From NCBI GenBank assembly GCA_049177215.1, contig CP185379.1:930001-994000 (forward strand): DNA of 64,000 nt, given 5' to 3'. The position numbers were made by a program, and so were the translations under genes. The stretch is from Pollutiaquabacter aromativorans. GTDB taxonomy: Bacteria > Bacteroidota > Bacteroidia > AKYH767-A > 2013-40CM-41-45. Shown here in pieces: positions 7,704-16,367 of the stretch. Below the pieces are notes generated by a model that had not been told where the DNA came from, made no database searches, and worked only from the letters and a program-made list of their open reading frames with translations. Positions within the stretch are counted from its first letter, which is position 1, and the number at the start of each line of letters is the position of its first letter.

Positions 7704-9363
7704 CAGTTCGTGCAACAACTCCCCAAAAATTCAGCACCACCCTTCCCGGACGATAACAGGGACAAGCTGCCAGCACGAATATTTTTGGTATTGCCTTGCA
7801 TCACGGAACGCCCTATCCGTAAAAATAGAAAAAAGCAGCCTGGTGAGCCACTTTTTCAACTTCGGCAGGCCTAAGATGTTCATAACCCTCCGAAAATTGT
7901 AAATGAGATAGATTAATCCGAACTCGCCTTCGTTTTTCCGGAGGCCTTTCATCAGGATGTGATCAAAGCCCCATTGTCGCTTGATGGTGCCGAAGATGTG
8001 TTCGATGATTTGCTGGCGCAGGGAATAGGTCGATGTGTTTTCACGCACCCGGCGGTTGTTGCGCTCTACCGCGCCGGCATGTTGAGACCGTTCGATCAGG
8101 CGCCCCTTGGGGTTGCGGGTGCACAGGTGTTTGACCGCGCAACTGCCGCAGGCCGCGGTCTTGTAGTGCTTGACTTTGGTTACCGACTCTTCGTACTTCT
8201 TATTATACCAATGGCCGGTGGTCTTCAGGATGTGACCCTGCGGACACTTGTACTGGTCCTTCTTCGGGTTGTACCGGAAGCGCTCGCCGTAATACTCCGG
8301 TGTCGGCACGGGATGACTGCGGGGTACTTCCTGATAGGCTACGATGGTGTAGATGTCTTCCTGCTCACAACCCGTAAGCTGCTCGCCGTTGTGGTAGCCC
8401 TTGTCTGCCAGTACAGCCACGGCATCCGTATCGCAAATACGCTTGGTTTTCTGCGCCATCGGCAGTAAGGCTTTCCGGTCGTTCTGGTTGGTGACTTCGT
8501 ATTCAAGGATGAGCTTGTTCCGCTCATCTGCCACCGTCTGTACATTGTAGGCCACTTCGATTACCGACCCGTGCAGGATCATGGTCCGGGCATCGGGATC
8601 GGTGGTGGAGATTTGGTCCAGGCCCGTTTCCGCAAGCTGCTTTTCAATGCGCTTGTACTTGCGACGTTGGGCCTTTTGCTTTTTCAGTTTCTCAGCGATC
8701 GTGGCTTCTCTGGCCTCATCCAGATCGCCTGCGTTGAGTTCCTCGATGTAAGATTGGATCTTGTTGTCGATGTACTCCAGTTGCCGGTCGATCTTTTTCT
8801 GGTTGTAGTTTTTCTTCTTGGAGTTGACCGCCCTGAACTTGCTTGAATCGAGCGCCACCAGCGTTTTCCCGGTCAGGCCCTTTCGGTTGATCTGCCGGAC
8901 GAAGTGGGTAAACGCATTGCGGAACAGTTTTGGGTTGTCTGACCGAAAGCCGGCAATCGTACGAAAACAGGGTTGCAGGCCCTTCAGTAGCCAGAGCAGT
9001 TCGATGTTCCGCTGGCACTCACGCTCCAGCAGCCGGGAGGTTCGTATCCTGTTCAGGTAGCCGTAGACATACAATTTGAACAGATCGGCCGGGTGATACA
9101 TCGGCCTGCCCTCTTCCGCAGGTTCATTTTCTAAAAATCCCAGTTCTTTCAGCGGCAACGCGTCTACGAATAAATCAATTACCCGCACTTCCGCATCTTC
9201 CGGGATCAAATCATCGATACACGTCGGGAATAAAGTGGCCTGCCTGCGATCAAATCCGGTGAGGTATTTCATGAAAAGCTGATTATTCTCTCAATATAAT
9301 CAGCCCCGCCTGAAATCAGATCAAAATTCTTTAAACAATAGAGGTGGGTTTTTGCACAGTCTG
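7704..9363 (-). mobile_element. IS1182-family insertion sequence, copy 1 (complete)
   Basis: 1660 bp. Ends read CAGttcGTGCAAcAA at left and CAGactGTGCAAaAA at right (inward), an imperfect terminal inverted repeat. Flanks are ACGT (7700-7703) and ACGG (9364-9367), consistent with a 4-bp target duplication with one later change. It contains one intact transposase. It splits a palindromic cassette site: the YAAC end stays at 7697-7703 and the rest lies at 9364-9493. Confidence 0.85.
7731..9272 (-). CDS. IS1182-family transposase (intact)
   Basis: 513 residues, DDE type. The N-terminal DUF772-like domain (~1-140) includes YLNRIRTSRLLERECQRN. Catalytic positions are recognisable: Asp in VALDSSKFRA (~142), Asp in VLADKGYHN (~290) and Glu in EHIFGTIKRQWGF (~440). 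A four-cysteine insert (CPQGH, CGSCAVKHLC) is typical of the family. It is divergent from copy 2 along its whole length, including a different C-terminus, so the two copies did not arise from each other recently. Confidence 0.95.
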   Translation of the reverse strand: MKYLTGFDRRQATLFPTCIDDLIPEDAEVRVIDLFVDALPLKELGFLENEPAEEGRPMYHPADLFKLYVYGYLNRIRTSRLLERECQRNIELLWLLKGLQPCFRTIAGFRSDNPKLFRNAFTHFVRQINRKGLTGKTLVALDSSKFRAVNSKKKNYNQKKIDRQLEYIDNKIQSYIEELNAGDLDEAREATIAEKLKKQKAQRRKYKRIEKQLAETGLDQISTTDPDARTMILHGSVIEVAYNVQTVADERNKLILEYEVTNQNDRKALLPMAQKTKRICDTDAVAVLADKGYHNGEQLTGCEQEDIYTIVAYQEVPRSHPVPTPEYYGERFRYNPKKDQYKCPQGHILKTTGHWYNKKYEESVTKVKHYKTAACGSCAVKHLCTRNPKGRLIERSQHAGAVERNNRRVRENTSTYSLRQQIIEHIFGTIKRQWGFDHILMKGLRKNEGEFGLIYLIYNFRRVMNILGLPKLKKWLTRLLFSIFTDRAFRDARQYQKYSCWQLVPVIVREGWC

Positions 9364-9493
9364 ACGGTGTACGGGCTTTGCGTTCGGGCGGGTTTCGGAG
9401 CACAAAACTGTGAACTAAGCGACTGAACTTGAATAGAGGCACAAAGCTCCAAGTTTGCATGTCACCCCGCCTGACGCAAAACCCGTGTTGGCA
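9364..9493. other. attC-like site, right part (left end separated by IS copy 1)
   Basis: Stem ACGGGcTTTGCGTtcGGGCGGG / CCCGCCtgACGCAAAaCCCGT closes on a loop with GGAGCACAAAACTG and CACTGAACTTGAATAG words; the 3' end is GTTGGCA (9487-9493). It is nearly the same sequence as the site at 10744-10875. Removing the IS restores a GGTAACG... left end. The following gene's stop codon is at 9503-9505. Confidence 0.6.
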
Positions 9494-9502
9494 GTAGTTT
9501 TT

Positions 9503-10735
9503 CTATATTTGCTGTCTAAGGTAGTCCGCATATTTTTTTCCGTTCTCGTCTTGATATGGATATTTTTTCTCGTCAGCGAACTTGTCTAAGATTTTAATTA
9601 ATTCCTTAGCTTTTTTCTTGTCGCCATTATTCAGATAGTCGTTTACCTTGCTGAAAATGTCGTAGCGAAAGTAGTCAAGTAATCTAATCTCGTCTTGACT
9701 ATTTAGAGTTAGTTGCTTTGAAAGTTTTAAGGCGTTTGAAATCATCTTTTTATAGTCTTTGTAAGATAAGTCGGACTTATCTAAAACCGATAATTTGTCA
9801 ACGAATACGATAGATGTTAAATAATCCTTTAAACTCAGTCTGCTTGCTTCCATAAATCCAATAGTGAAAAATAATTCCCTTTGAAATTTATTCTCCTTTA
9901 AGAGGCTTAAAAAAACTCTGTCTCCACGCAGTAAATATTGGTCATAATAACTTGGCTTTACGGTCCAAGAGAAGTTGTTAATTGTAATTGTAGTATCAGT
10001 CCACTTTGTATATTCTATGGTATCAAGCACTTCATTAGGAAGGTCGAAAGAAACTGATTTCGACTTGGATAAAAAAGAGGGATACCAACTTGTATTTAAT
10101 AGACTTATATCAACAACCATAACATCTGTCCTGTAATTTTCAGCAATCTGTAAATACCAAAGAGGAATACTAAAGTTGTCGCCCGAAGAAATTAGAATTG
10201 AATTTTTACCACAAGCGTTAAGAACCATTTTGTTTAACTCAAGAATAAAAATTCCGAAACCACCACGCTTTTTTCCTTCTCTAAATGCCCAAATAGCCGA
10301 GTCTGCTTTGTTGTTATGCCAATAACTCATTGCCATAGAACCCCACTCTGCTGTCAATTTTGAGTAAGGGTCAAGAACTATAATTTCGTCTGAATATTTA
10401 GGAGTCAGTTTAATAACCTTTTCAAACTGCTCACTTGATTTATACAATAGGTCTAAATTCATAGCAATCATTCCCCGTCCGTCTCTTGAATTAATTCGAC
10501 TGTAAGTATAACCTAGGAAGTATCTTGCTTCAGAATTTTCTGGTTTTAATTCAATTACTTGTTCAAGGAGTGAAACCACTTGGTAATAGTCAAACTTGTC
10601 GAGTTCTTCTTGATTAAGATTTTTCTCGCCTTTGAATAATGTCTTAGCACTATCCAAAAGAACTTTGTAGTCGTCAGTTTGTCCGTAAACTGTCGTCAAA
10701 AAGATTGTAAATAATATCGTTACTGCTGTCTTCAT
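9503..10735 (-). CDS. Secreted TPR protein with DUF2723-like GDN..PLWYLQ motif (cassette gene)
   Basis: ATG at 10733-10735 gives 410 residues; the longer upstream frame is the palindromic site read through. Signal peptide MKTAVTILFTIFLTTVYGQ. Residues ~35-150 hold TPR-like helices (SLLEQVIELKPENSEARYFL; SEQFEKVIKLTPKYSDE). The middle (~190-225) reads ILISSGDNFSIPLWYLQ...RTDVMVVDISLLNT, very like the conserved C-terminal segment of DUF2723 membrane O-mannosyltransferase-like proteins, but here without their membrane helices. The C-terminal ~120 residues are helical. It could be a soluble, exported relative of that segment; its activity is unknown. Cassette boundaries lie 10 bases from the stop and 9 bases from the start. 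Confidence 0.75.
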   Translation of the reverse strand: MKTAVTILFTIFLTTVYGQTDDYKVLLDSAKTLFKGEKNLNQEELDKFDYYQVVSLLEQVIELKPENSEARYFLGYTYSRINSRDGRGMIAMNLDLLYKSSEQFEKVIKLTPKYSDEIIVLDPYSKLTAEWGSMAMSYWHNNKADSAIWAFREGKKRGGFGIFILELNKMVLNACGKNSILISSGDNFSIPLWYLQIAENYRTDVMVVDISLLNTSWYPSFLSKSKSVSFDLPNEVLDTIEYTKWTDTTITINNFSWTVKPSYYDQYLLRGDRVFLSLLKENKFQRELFFTIGFMEASRLSLKDYLTSIVFVDKLSVLDKSDLSYKDYKKMISNALKLSKQLTLNSQDEIRLLDYFRYDIFSKVNDYLNNGDKKKAKELIKILDKFADEKKYPYQDENGKKYADYLRQQI

Positions 10736-10743
10736 AAAATTAC

Positions 10744-10875
10744 TGCCAACGTTTTCGGGCTTTGCGTTCGGGCGGGTTTCGGAGCACAAAACTGTCAACC
10801 AGCACTGAACTTGAATAGAAGCACAAAGCTCCAAGTTTGCACGTCACCCCGCCTGACGCAAAACCCGTGTTAGCG
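10744..10875. other. attC-like palindromic cassette site (intact)
   Basis: 132 bases from TGCCAAC to GTTAGCG. The stem CGGGcTTTGCGTtcGGGCGGG / CCCGCCtgACGCAAAaCCCG is the best in the window. The loop words are shared with the sites at 7018 and 9364. It lies between two minus-strand genes (start 10735, stop 10934). It is the uninterrupted counterpart of the two IS-split sites and shows where in the site the IS enters: directly after YA, within YAACGT. Confidence 0.65.
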
Positions 10876-10933
10876 GTTCGTGCTTCTTTCACTATGGTCA
10901 ATATCGGTATCATTCTCGTCATTAGGGTTTGGT

Positions 10934-11713
10934 CTAAAAAGGTAATCCGTCATCTTCTACAATTGGTGTCGGTTTTGGATACTTTGTCCTGTAGTATGAA
11001 TTTAAAAACAATCCGATTGTCGTTACAGTGTTTATTACAAAATGAGTATAAATAGTGTCATTGATTAAATAGTCATCAGTTGTCTTGCCGTGAAAATTTG
11101 TTTTTTCGCTTCTTAATTGCTCAATTGTCTGGCTAATTGCTAATAAAGAACTGCCTATAGTTTTAATTTCTTTTGGGTGGTCGTCATTAGTTATATTGAA
11201 CTCTTTTAAAATCAAACCTGTCAGTTTGTAAAGAGTCTCTTTGCCACTTATTTTACTTGAAATTCTGTCGTCCTTCATTATCTCCTTGATTATACTTTCA
11301 AGTGCAGAGTTTGCCAGTCCGACTGCTGTGCTTGGGTCAGTGTCAATTTGTATGTATGCTTTTGTAAATGTGTCGTAAGCTGTTTTGTAGTCTGATTTAA
11401 GTTCGTTTTTGAAAGTTGGAATTGAAGGAATGAAGTCAGGAGTGTCAACACCTAAGTCAATTGCAATTTTAAGCAAATCTGTTCCTGTCATCGTGTGCAA
11501 TGTAGCAGTCAGGTCAATCTCTTTGTTTGGTTTTTCAATAATTGAAAAATTATCCCAATAGTCATTGTTAAAGGCACCTGGTTCATAATTGTTTCTATGC
11601 CATTTATTGATATAAAGTCGCACTTGTTTATACGACTTATATTCGTCCCAAATAGCTTTTTCAACCGAGTTGACAAGTTGCATTTGATATTTTGGTGATA
11701 CTAAGTCGTCCAT
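10934..11713 (-). CDS. Abi_C-domain protein, probable abortive-infection family (cassette gene)
   Basis: 259 residues. The N-terminal ~120 residues are of unknown fold (KAIWDEYKSYKQVRLYINKW...). Residues ~128-240 match the Abi_C pattern (PF14355-like): DPSTAVGLANSALESIIK, then helices, then TIEQLRSEKTNFHGK (family: LRN..G.gHG) and a final hydrophobic helix (FVINTVTTIGLFLNSYY). Abi_C proteins occur in phage-defence and mobile contexts, and the catalytic or toxic role is unproven. The protein is AT-rich, has no signal peptide and is presumably cytoplasmic. It lies between the intact palindromic site and the site split by IS copy 2. Confidence 0.7.
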   Translation of the reverse strand: MDDLVSPKYQMQLVNSVEKAIWDEYKSYKQVRLYINKWHRNNYEPGAFNNDYWDNFSIIEKPNKEIDLTATLHTMTGTDLLKIAIDLGVDTPDFIPSIPTFKNELKSDYKTAYDTFTKAYIQIDTDPSTAVGLANSALESIIKEIMKDDRISSKISGKETLYKLTGLILKEFNITNDDHPKEIKTIGSSLLAISQTIEQLRSEKTNFHGKTTDDYLINDTIYTHFVINTVTTIGLFLNSYYRTKYPKPTPIVEDDGLPF

Positions 11714-11767
11714 TTTAATTGTTTTCTTTTTTATTCGGTTCTGTCGTCATAGGGTGACCGCTAACGT

Positions 11768-13428
11768 CAGTTCGTGCAACAATCCACCCAATAATCACCC
11801 TCACGCTACCTGGGCGAGGATAGGCCCAAACCGACAGCCCGGATAGTTTAGCTGCTGCCAGCATTTACGGAACGCCCTATCCGTAAAAATAGAAAAAAGC
11901 AGCTTCCTCAGCCACTTTTTCAACTTAGGCAGGCCTAGGATGTTTATAACCCTCCGAAAATTATAAATCAGGTAAATCAGTCCGAACTCGCCTTCGTTTT
12001 TCCGCAGGCCTTTCAACAGGATGTGGTCGTATCCCCATTGTCGTTTGATGGTACCGAAGATGTGTTCGATGATCTGCTGGCGAAGCGTATAGACGGATGA
12101 GTTTTCTCGGACCCGCCGGTTGTTGCGCTCTACCGCTTCGGCATGTACGGAACGCTCGATCACCCGGCCGTTCGGATTGCGCGTGCACAGGTGCCGCACT
12201 TCACAATTATTACAAGCCGTGGTCTTGTAGTGTTTTACCCGGGTTACCGACTTTTCGTACTTTTTGTTGTACCACTGACCGGTGGTTTTCAGGATATGTC
12301 CCTGTGGACACACATACTGATCCTTCTTCGGATTATAGCGAAAACGTTCGCCGTAAAACTCCGGGGTGGGAACGGGATTGCTCCGGGGGACTTCCTGGTA
12401 TGCCACGTAGGTGTAGATGTCTTCCCGCTGGCAGGCGGCAAGCTGCTCGCCGTTGTGATAGCCCTTGTCGGCCAGTACGGCAACAGCCTCGGTATCACAG
12501 ATGCTCTTGGTCTTCTGAGCCATCGGCAGCAGGGCTTTGCGGTCGTTCTGGTTGGTGACTTCGTACTCGAGCACCAGCTTATTGGCCGAGTCTGCGACGG
12601 TCTGCACGTTGTAGGCCACTTCGATCACCGAGCCGTGCAGGATCATGCTGCGGGCATCGGGGTCGGTGGTGGAGACCTGGTCCTGGCCGGTGGCGGCAAG
12701 CTGCTTTTCGATGCGCTTATACTTTCGGCGCTGAGCTTTTTGTTTCTTCAGCTTCTCACCGAACGGCTTCCTGCTGAGCTTCATCCAGGTCACCGGCATT
12801 GAGTTCTTCGATATAGGATTGAATCTTGGTATCGATGTATTCCAGTTGCCGGTCGATTTTCTTCTGGTTGAAGTTGTTCTTCTTGGAGTTGACCGCTCTG
12901 AACTTGCTGGAGTCCAGCGCCACCAGTGTTTTCCCGGTCAGGCCCTTGCGGTTGAGTTGCCGTACGAAGTGGGTGAACGCATTACGGAAGAGCTGCGGAT
13001 TCTCCGACCGAAAACCGGCAATCGTACGAAAACAGGGCTGCAGGCCTTTCAATAGCCACAGCAGCTCAATGTTCCGCTGGCACTCACGCGCCAGGAGCCG
13101 GGAGGTTCGGATCCTGTTCAGGTATCCGTAGACATACAATTTGAACAGATCCGCCGGGTGATACATCGGCCGGCCTTCTTCCACCGGCGCTTTTTCCAAA
13201 AAACCCAAATCCTTAAGCGGGAGCGCATCCACAAACAGATCAATTACCCTGACCTCGGCATCTTCCGGGATCAAATCATCGATACACGTCGGGAATAACG
13301 TGGCCTGTCTGCGATCAAATCCGGTGAGGTATTTCATGGGAAGCCGATTATCCTCTGAAGATAATCAGCAATCCCCTTAATTGGATTGAATTTCTTTAAA
13401 CAGGGCGGGAAGGTTTTTGCACAGTCTG
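11768..13428 (-). mobile_element. IS1182-family insertion sequence, copy 2 (transposase frameshifted)
   Basis: 1661 bp, same orientation as copy 1, with the same ends (CAGttcGTGCAAcAA / CAGactGTGCAAaAA). It has a perfect 4-bp target duplication ACGT (11764-11767 and 13429-13432). The insertion point in the palindromic site is identical to that of copy 1. The one-base length difference from copy 1 fits the single extra base in the transposase. Confidence 0.85.
11801..13337 (-). pseudogene. IS1182-family transposase, one-base frameshift
   Basis: The N-terminal frame (13337-12756, 193 residues) and C-terminal frame (12799-11801) are together colinear with the intact copy. They part at 12759-12760: GCCGTTCGGTGAG reads into a stop, while removing one G gives AVREKLKKQ, matching REATIAEKLKKQ of copy 1 codon for codon. 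The DDE residues are all present (ALDSSKFRA, VLADKGYHN, EHIFGTIKRQWGY). It is either inactive or carries a sequencing error. Confidence 0.85.
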
Positions 13429-13555
13429 ACGTTTTGCCGCTTTGCGAAGGCGGGGATTTTCAGCACTAAACTTCATTAGATGCACAAAGCTTGAATTTAG
13501 CACTTCACTGTCATAGAAGCACGAAACCCCCGCTTTTGCAAAACGGCTGTTAGCT
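13429..13555. other. attC-like site, right part (left end separated by IS copy 2)
   Basis: Stem CCGCTTTGCgAAgGCGGGG / CCCCGCTTTTGCAAAaCGG; loop words CAGCACTAAACTT, AGCACGAAAC; 3' end GTTAGCT (13549-13555). The stop codon of the next gene (TAA, complement of 13550-13552) lies inside this GTTAGCT, so gene and site overlap. Excising the IS restores CCGCTAACGTTTTGCC at the left end, matching the intact site at 10744. Confidence 0.6.
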
Positions 13556-14261
13556 GCTGTTTTTGTTCATCAATTCGTACATCTCAATAGTATTGTCAAC
13601 ATATTTCCGAACTCCGCCTGAGACTGTTTTATACATATCTTCTATTTGCTCCTCAGTCAAATTACTAAGTCTAATGTTGTAATGTTGAACTTTGCCGCTC
13701 TTTAGCGGTGTTGCTAATTTGTAAAAATGACCTCTGATTAATTCTTGTTCCACTTCTTTTCGCCTGATACTATCTATAATTCGTGATTCAACCTCATTGT
13801 CAATAATAATTCCATAGTAATTTAACTGATCTTGCAACAAGTAAGCGTCAATTAATGGTTGCCCATAAAAAATTGACTTATCAAAATCTGCAGTCAGGAG
13901 ACCAAAGGATACAGCTCCTTTAGTCGGGGCTCCTCTCTGAATTGCTGCTTCCTGAAAGATTTCAAGCACGGCAGAAAGAACCAATAGGTCAGATAACGAA
14001 TCGTCTTTTGTTACGAACAATACCGAATCAGAAAAAGTGATAGATTTCACCCTCTCTTCTCTCTCAAACTTTTCGTCTATCTTTTTAAATGGACTAACTA
14101 TGACCTTCTGCAAAATATCTTTCAGTAAAAGACATCTGGTGAAGCATGGCGCCAATTTCCTCGTGACTCTTCCTTGCTACCATGTCTTTGAAACCCATCA
14201 CGTCCATAAAGCCGACATATCTATTACAGTCAACTTTCCATTCATCTTTCTTTGTCGCCAT
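13550..14261 (-). pseudogene. Class III nucleotide-cyclase-like protein, one-base frameshift (cassette gene)
   Basis: Start ATG at 14259-14261 (MATKKDEWKVDCNRYVGF). Two frames join to ~236 residues if one T is removed at 14127-14130, giving MLHQMSLLKDILQKV. Hallmarks of the cyclase homology domain: YVGFMDVMGFKDM (first metal Asp), VKSITFSDSVLFVTKDD (second metal position, FSDS in place of FGD), and RGAPTKGAVSFG (RGaxxxG). The C-terminal part is helical. Similar stand-alone cyclases include Pycsar defence enzymes, but no effector gene is adjacent, so a defence role is only inferred. There is no membrane segment. It is the rightmost gene of the array. Confidence 0.65.
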
Positions 14262-14429
14262 AGTTTGGTTAGATAAAATTGCAGCTAACATTATAATATG
14301 CGCAACTCCCGCACTTCTTTCACCCCCTAAAATAGCCTTTTTCGTGTAAAGTCAACTGTTAATAATATATCACGCAATGCGCCAATCCTGCACCGCAGAG
14401 GGCGCGGCATCATCGAAGCAGGGTGGTAT
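14262..14429. other. Right edge of the cassette block, no gene
   Basis: AGCTAAC at 14283-14289, ~22 bases upstream of the cyclase start, is the last core-type box. No matching GTT partner or stem follows. Base composition returns to GC-rich after ~14360. Nothing else is recognised. Confidence 0.4.
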
Positions 14430-14469
14430 CGAAAAAGAATAGGCGGCCCCAATGATCGTGAGGCCGCCT
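14430..14469 (-). terminator. Rho-independent terminator of the DUF349 gene
   Basis: On the minus strand the stem AGGCGGCC / GGCCGCCT (13-base loop) is followed by ATTCTTTTTC. It lies 22 bases after the stop codon at 14491. Confidence 0.8.
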
Positions 14470-14490
14470 AAACAATTTTCAATTAACGGG

Positions 14491-16221
14491 TTATTGATTC
14501 TCCGCCGGAGGCTGCACCTCCGAAAACGCTTTGAGCTTCTTCTGGAGTAGTTCCATTTCCTCGCGGGCGCGTTTGAGGTTGTTTTCGACTTCGTCGAGGA
14601 GGCCGCCCATGTTCTTGGAGTTGCGGAAGAAGCCGAGGTTGTTCTCGTACTGGTTGATGGTCGCCTGCAGCTTGCCGATCTTTTCGCGGATGTTGCTCTT
14701 CTCGCGGCGCAGGAGGTTGCCGGCTTCGTCGCTTTGGGCGAGGAGTTCCACGCTGCTGCGGAACCGGGCCAGGTGGGCTTCGCCGGCTTCGAGCTTCATG
14801 GAGGCGTACTTGGCGTCGATGGCTTTCTTGTAGCGGTCCCAGATCTTTTCCTTCTCCTTGAAGGGCACGTGCTCGATGGTCTTCCACTCGGCGCTGAAGT
14901 CGCGCAGGACTTTGAGGTCCTCGTTCGTATTGCCGGTGGGCGTGAAGGCCTCGATCTTGGCGATCAGGTCTTTCTTCTTCTGCAGATTCGCCAACTGCTC
15001 GGCGTCCCGCTGCCCGAAATGGCCGCGCTTGGCTTCGAAGAACTTGTCGCAGGCTTCCCGGAACTTCTTCCAGAGCTTGTTCTCTTCCCAGCCTTCGACC
15101 GGCCCGGCCGCTTTCCATTCCTGCTGCAGGGCGATCACCTGCTTGGTGGGCTCTTCCCAGGTCTCGTGCGTGGCCGCGGCGATGGCTTCAGCCTTTTTGA
15201 TGAGTTCCTGCTTCTTCTCGCGCCCGGCCTTGTGCGACTTTTTCAGTTCGCCGAAGAACTCGCGCTTTTTGGTATAGAAGGTGTTGAGCTCCTTGCGGAA
15301 CTCGTTCCAGATCTTCTCGTTCTCGGCCTTGGGTCCGAAGCCGGCTTTTTTCCAGTCTTCAAAGATGCCGTTGAGGGTCTCGGTCATCGTCTGCCAGGCC
15401 TTCGGGTTGTCGAAGGTCTCGGCCGCGATGCCTTTGGCGCGCTCCAGCAGGGCTTTCTTGGTTTCGAGGTGGGCCTGTTCTTCCTTCTGCCGCGACTGAT
15501 AGAAATCGCGGATGCGCTGCAGCACCCCGCCGATGAGCTCGCGGTAACGGGTACGCAGGGGCTCGACGGTCTCGGGCGCGGTCGGACCGAGCTCCGACCA
15601 TTCCATGCGGTAGAGGTTGAGCAAACGCTCCACACCCTTGACCGATTCCATCTGCCCAAGCGATTCGATCTTGGTGAGCAACTGGGTCCGGTGTTCGTGG
15701 TTGCGCTTGAAGTCGAGGTCGCGCAGGTCCTTGCTCAACTTCATGTTGTAATAGAAGTTGTGGACGTGGCGGTGGTAGGCGCTCTGGATGTTGCGGTAGT
15801 CGCGGTGGGAGAGGTTGCCGATCTCCTTCCAGCGGTTCTGCAACTCGCGGAAGGTGTTGAAGGCCTTGCCGATGTTCGTCTCTTCGTTCACCAGCTTTTC
15901 CAGTTCGGCCACGATGGCTTCCTTGGCTTTGAGCTGGGTCTGCACCTCGTCGGCTTTCAGCTTCTTCGCTTTCTCGAGCCGGTCCTGCAGGATGTGCATG
16001 AGTTCGGCGAAACGGCCATCATCCGGATCCTTGCGCGGTTCGAAGTCGTCGGCTACGCCGCCTTCTGCGATGAACTGCTCGAGCAACTCCTGGTTGCGGT
16101 GTTCGGAAAGCCGTAGGTACTCGTTCTTGAGCTCGTCGGCTTTCTGGGTGACCTCTTCGGTCATCTCCTGCCGTGCAAGCTCCTCGAGCTGACGGATCAG
16201 CTCGTCCTTGGTCACACTCAT
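14491..16221 (-). CDS. DUF349 repeat protein
   Basis: 576 residues, almost wholly alpha-helical and charged. I set the start at ATG 16219-16221 (MSVTKDELIRQLEELA). At least five DUF349 units of ~75-95 residues are visible, each with a W/F...(E)W...G core (FRELQNRWKEIG; YRMEWSELG; IFEDWKKAGFG; LQQEWKAAG; FSAEWKTIE). A coiled-coil segment closes the protein (~500-570). The family is widespread in Bacteroidota and its biochemical role is not established; coiled-coil structure suggests a scaffold or nucleic-acid associated role. It is divergent from the L31 gene, sharing a ~200-base promoter region. Confidence 0.9.
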   Translation of the reverse strand: MSVTKDELIRQLEELARQEMTEEVTQKADELKNEYLRLSEHRNQELLEQFIAEGGVADDFEPRKDPDDGRFAELMHILQDRLEKAKKLKADEVQTQLKAKEAIVAELEKLVNEETNIGKAFNTFRELQNRWKEIGNLSHRDYRNIQSAYHRHVHNFYYNMKLSKDLRDLDFKRNHEHRTQLLTKIESLGQMESVKGVERLLNLYRMEWSELGPTAPETVEPLRTRYRELIGGVLQRIRDFYQSRQKEEQAHLETKKALLERAKGIAAETFDNPKAWQTMTETLNGIFEDWKKAGFGPKAENEKIWNEFRKELNTFYTKKREFFGELKKSHKAGREKKQELIKKAEAIAAATHETWEEPTKQVIALQQEWKAAGPVEGWEENKLWKKFREACDKFFEAKRGHFGQRDAEQLANLQKKKDLIAKIEAFTPTGNTNEDLKVLRDFSAEWKTIEHVPFKEKEKIWDRYKKAIDAKYASMKLEAGEAHLARFRSSVELLAQSDEAGNLLRREKSNIREKIGKLQATINQYENNLGFFRNSKNMGGLLDEVENNLKRAREEMELLQKKLKAFSEVQPPAENQ

Positions 16222-16367
16222 TGTATAGGGTAAATTAGCGGGATCGGTCCCGGGGAGTATCAAATTTAGCGTTTTTCGCGTCCAATCAGCCGGAAGTGGC
16301 TGATTTTCGGGACTTCCCGCCTCGGACGGAAGATAGCACCCGAAAAGGGGACAAGTCAAGCAAAGTA

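Noticed and set aside
7687..7776. Upstream extension of the two-TM cassette gene
   Set aside because: It would read through the palindromic box and into the IS end; the ATG at 7684-7686 precedes the membrane helix at a normal distance.
14734..16116. A 460-codon frame opposite the DUF349 gene
   Set aside because: Leu/Gly/Glu-rich antisense of a lysine/glutamate-rich helical protein; not plausible as a gene.
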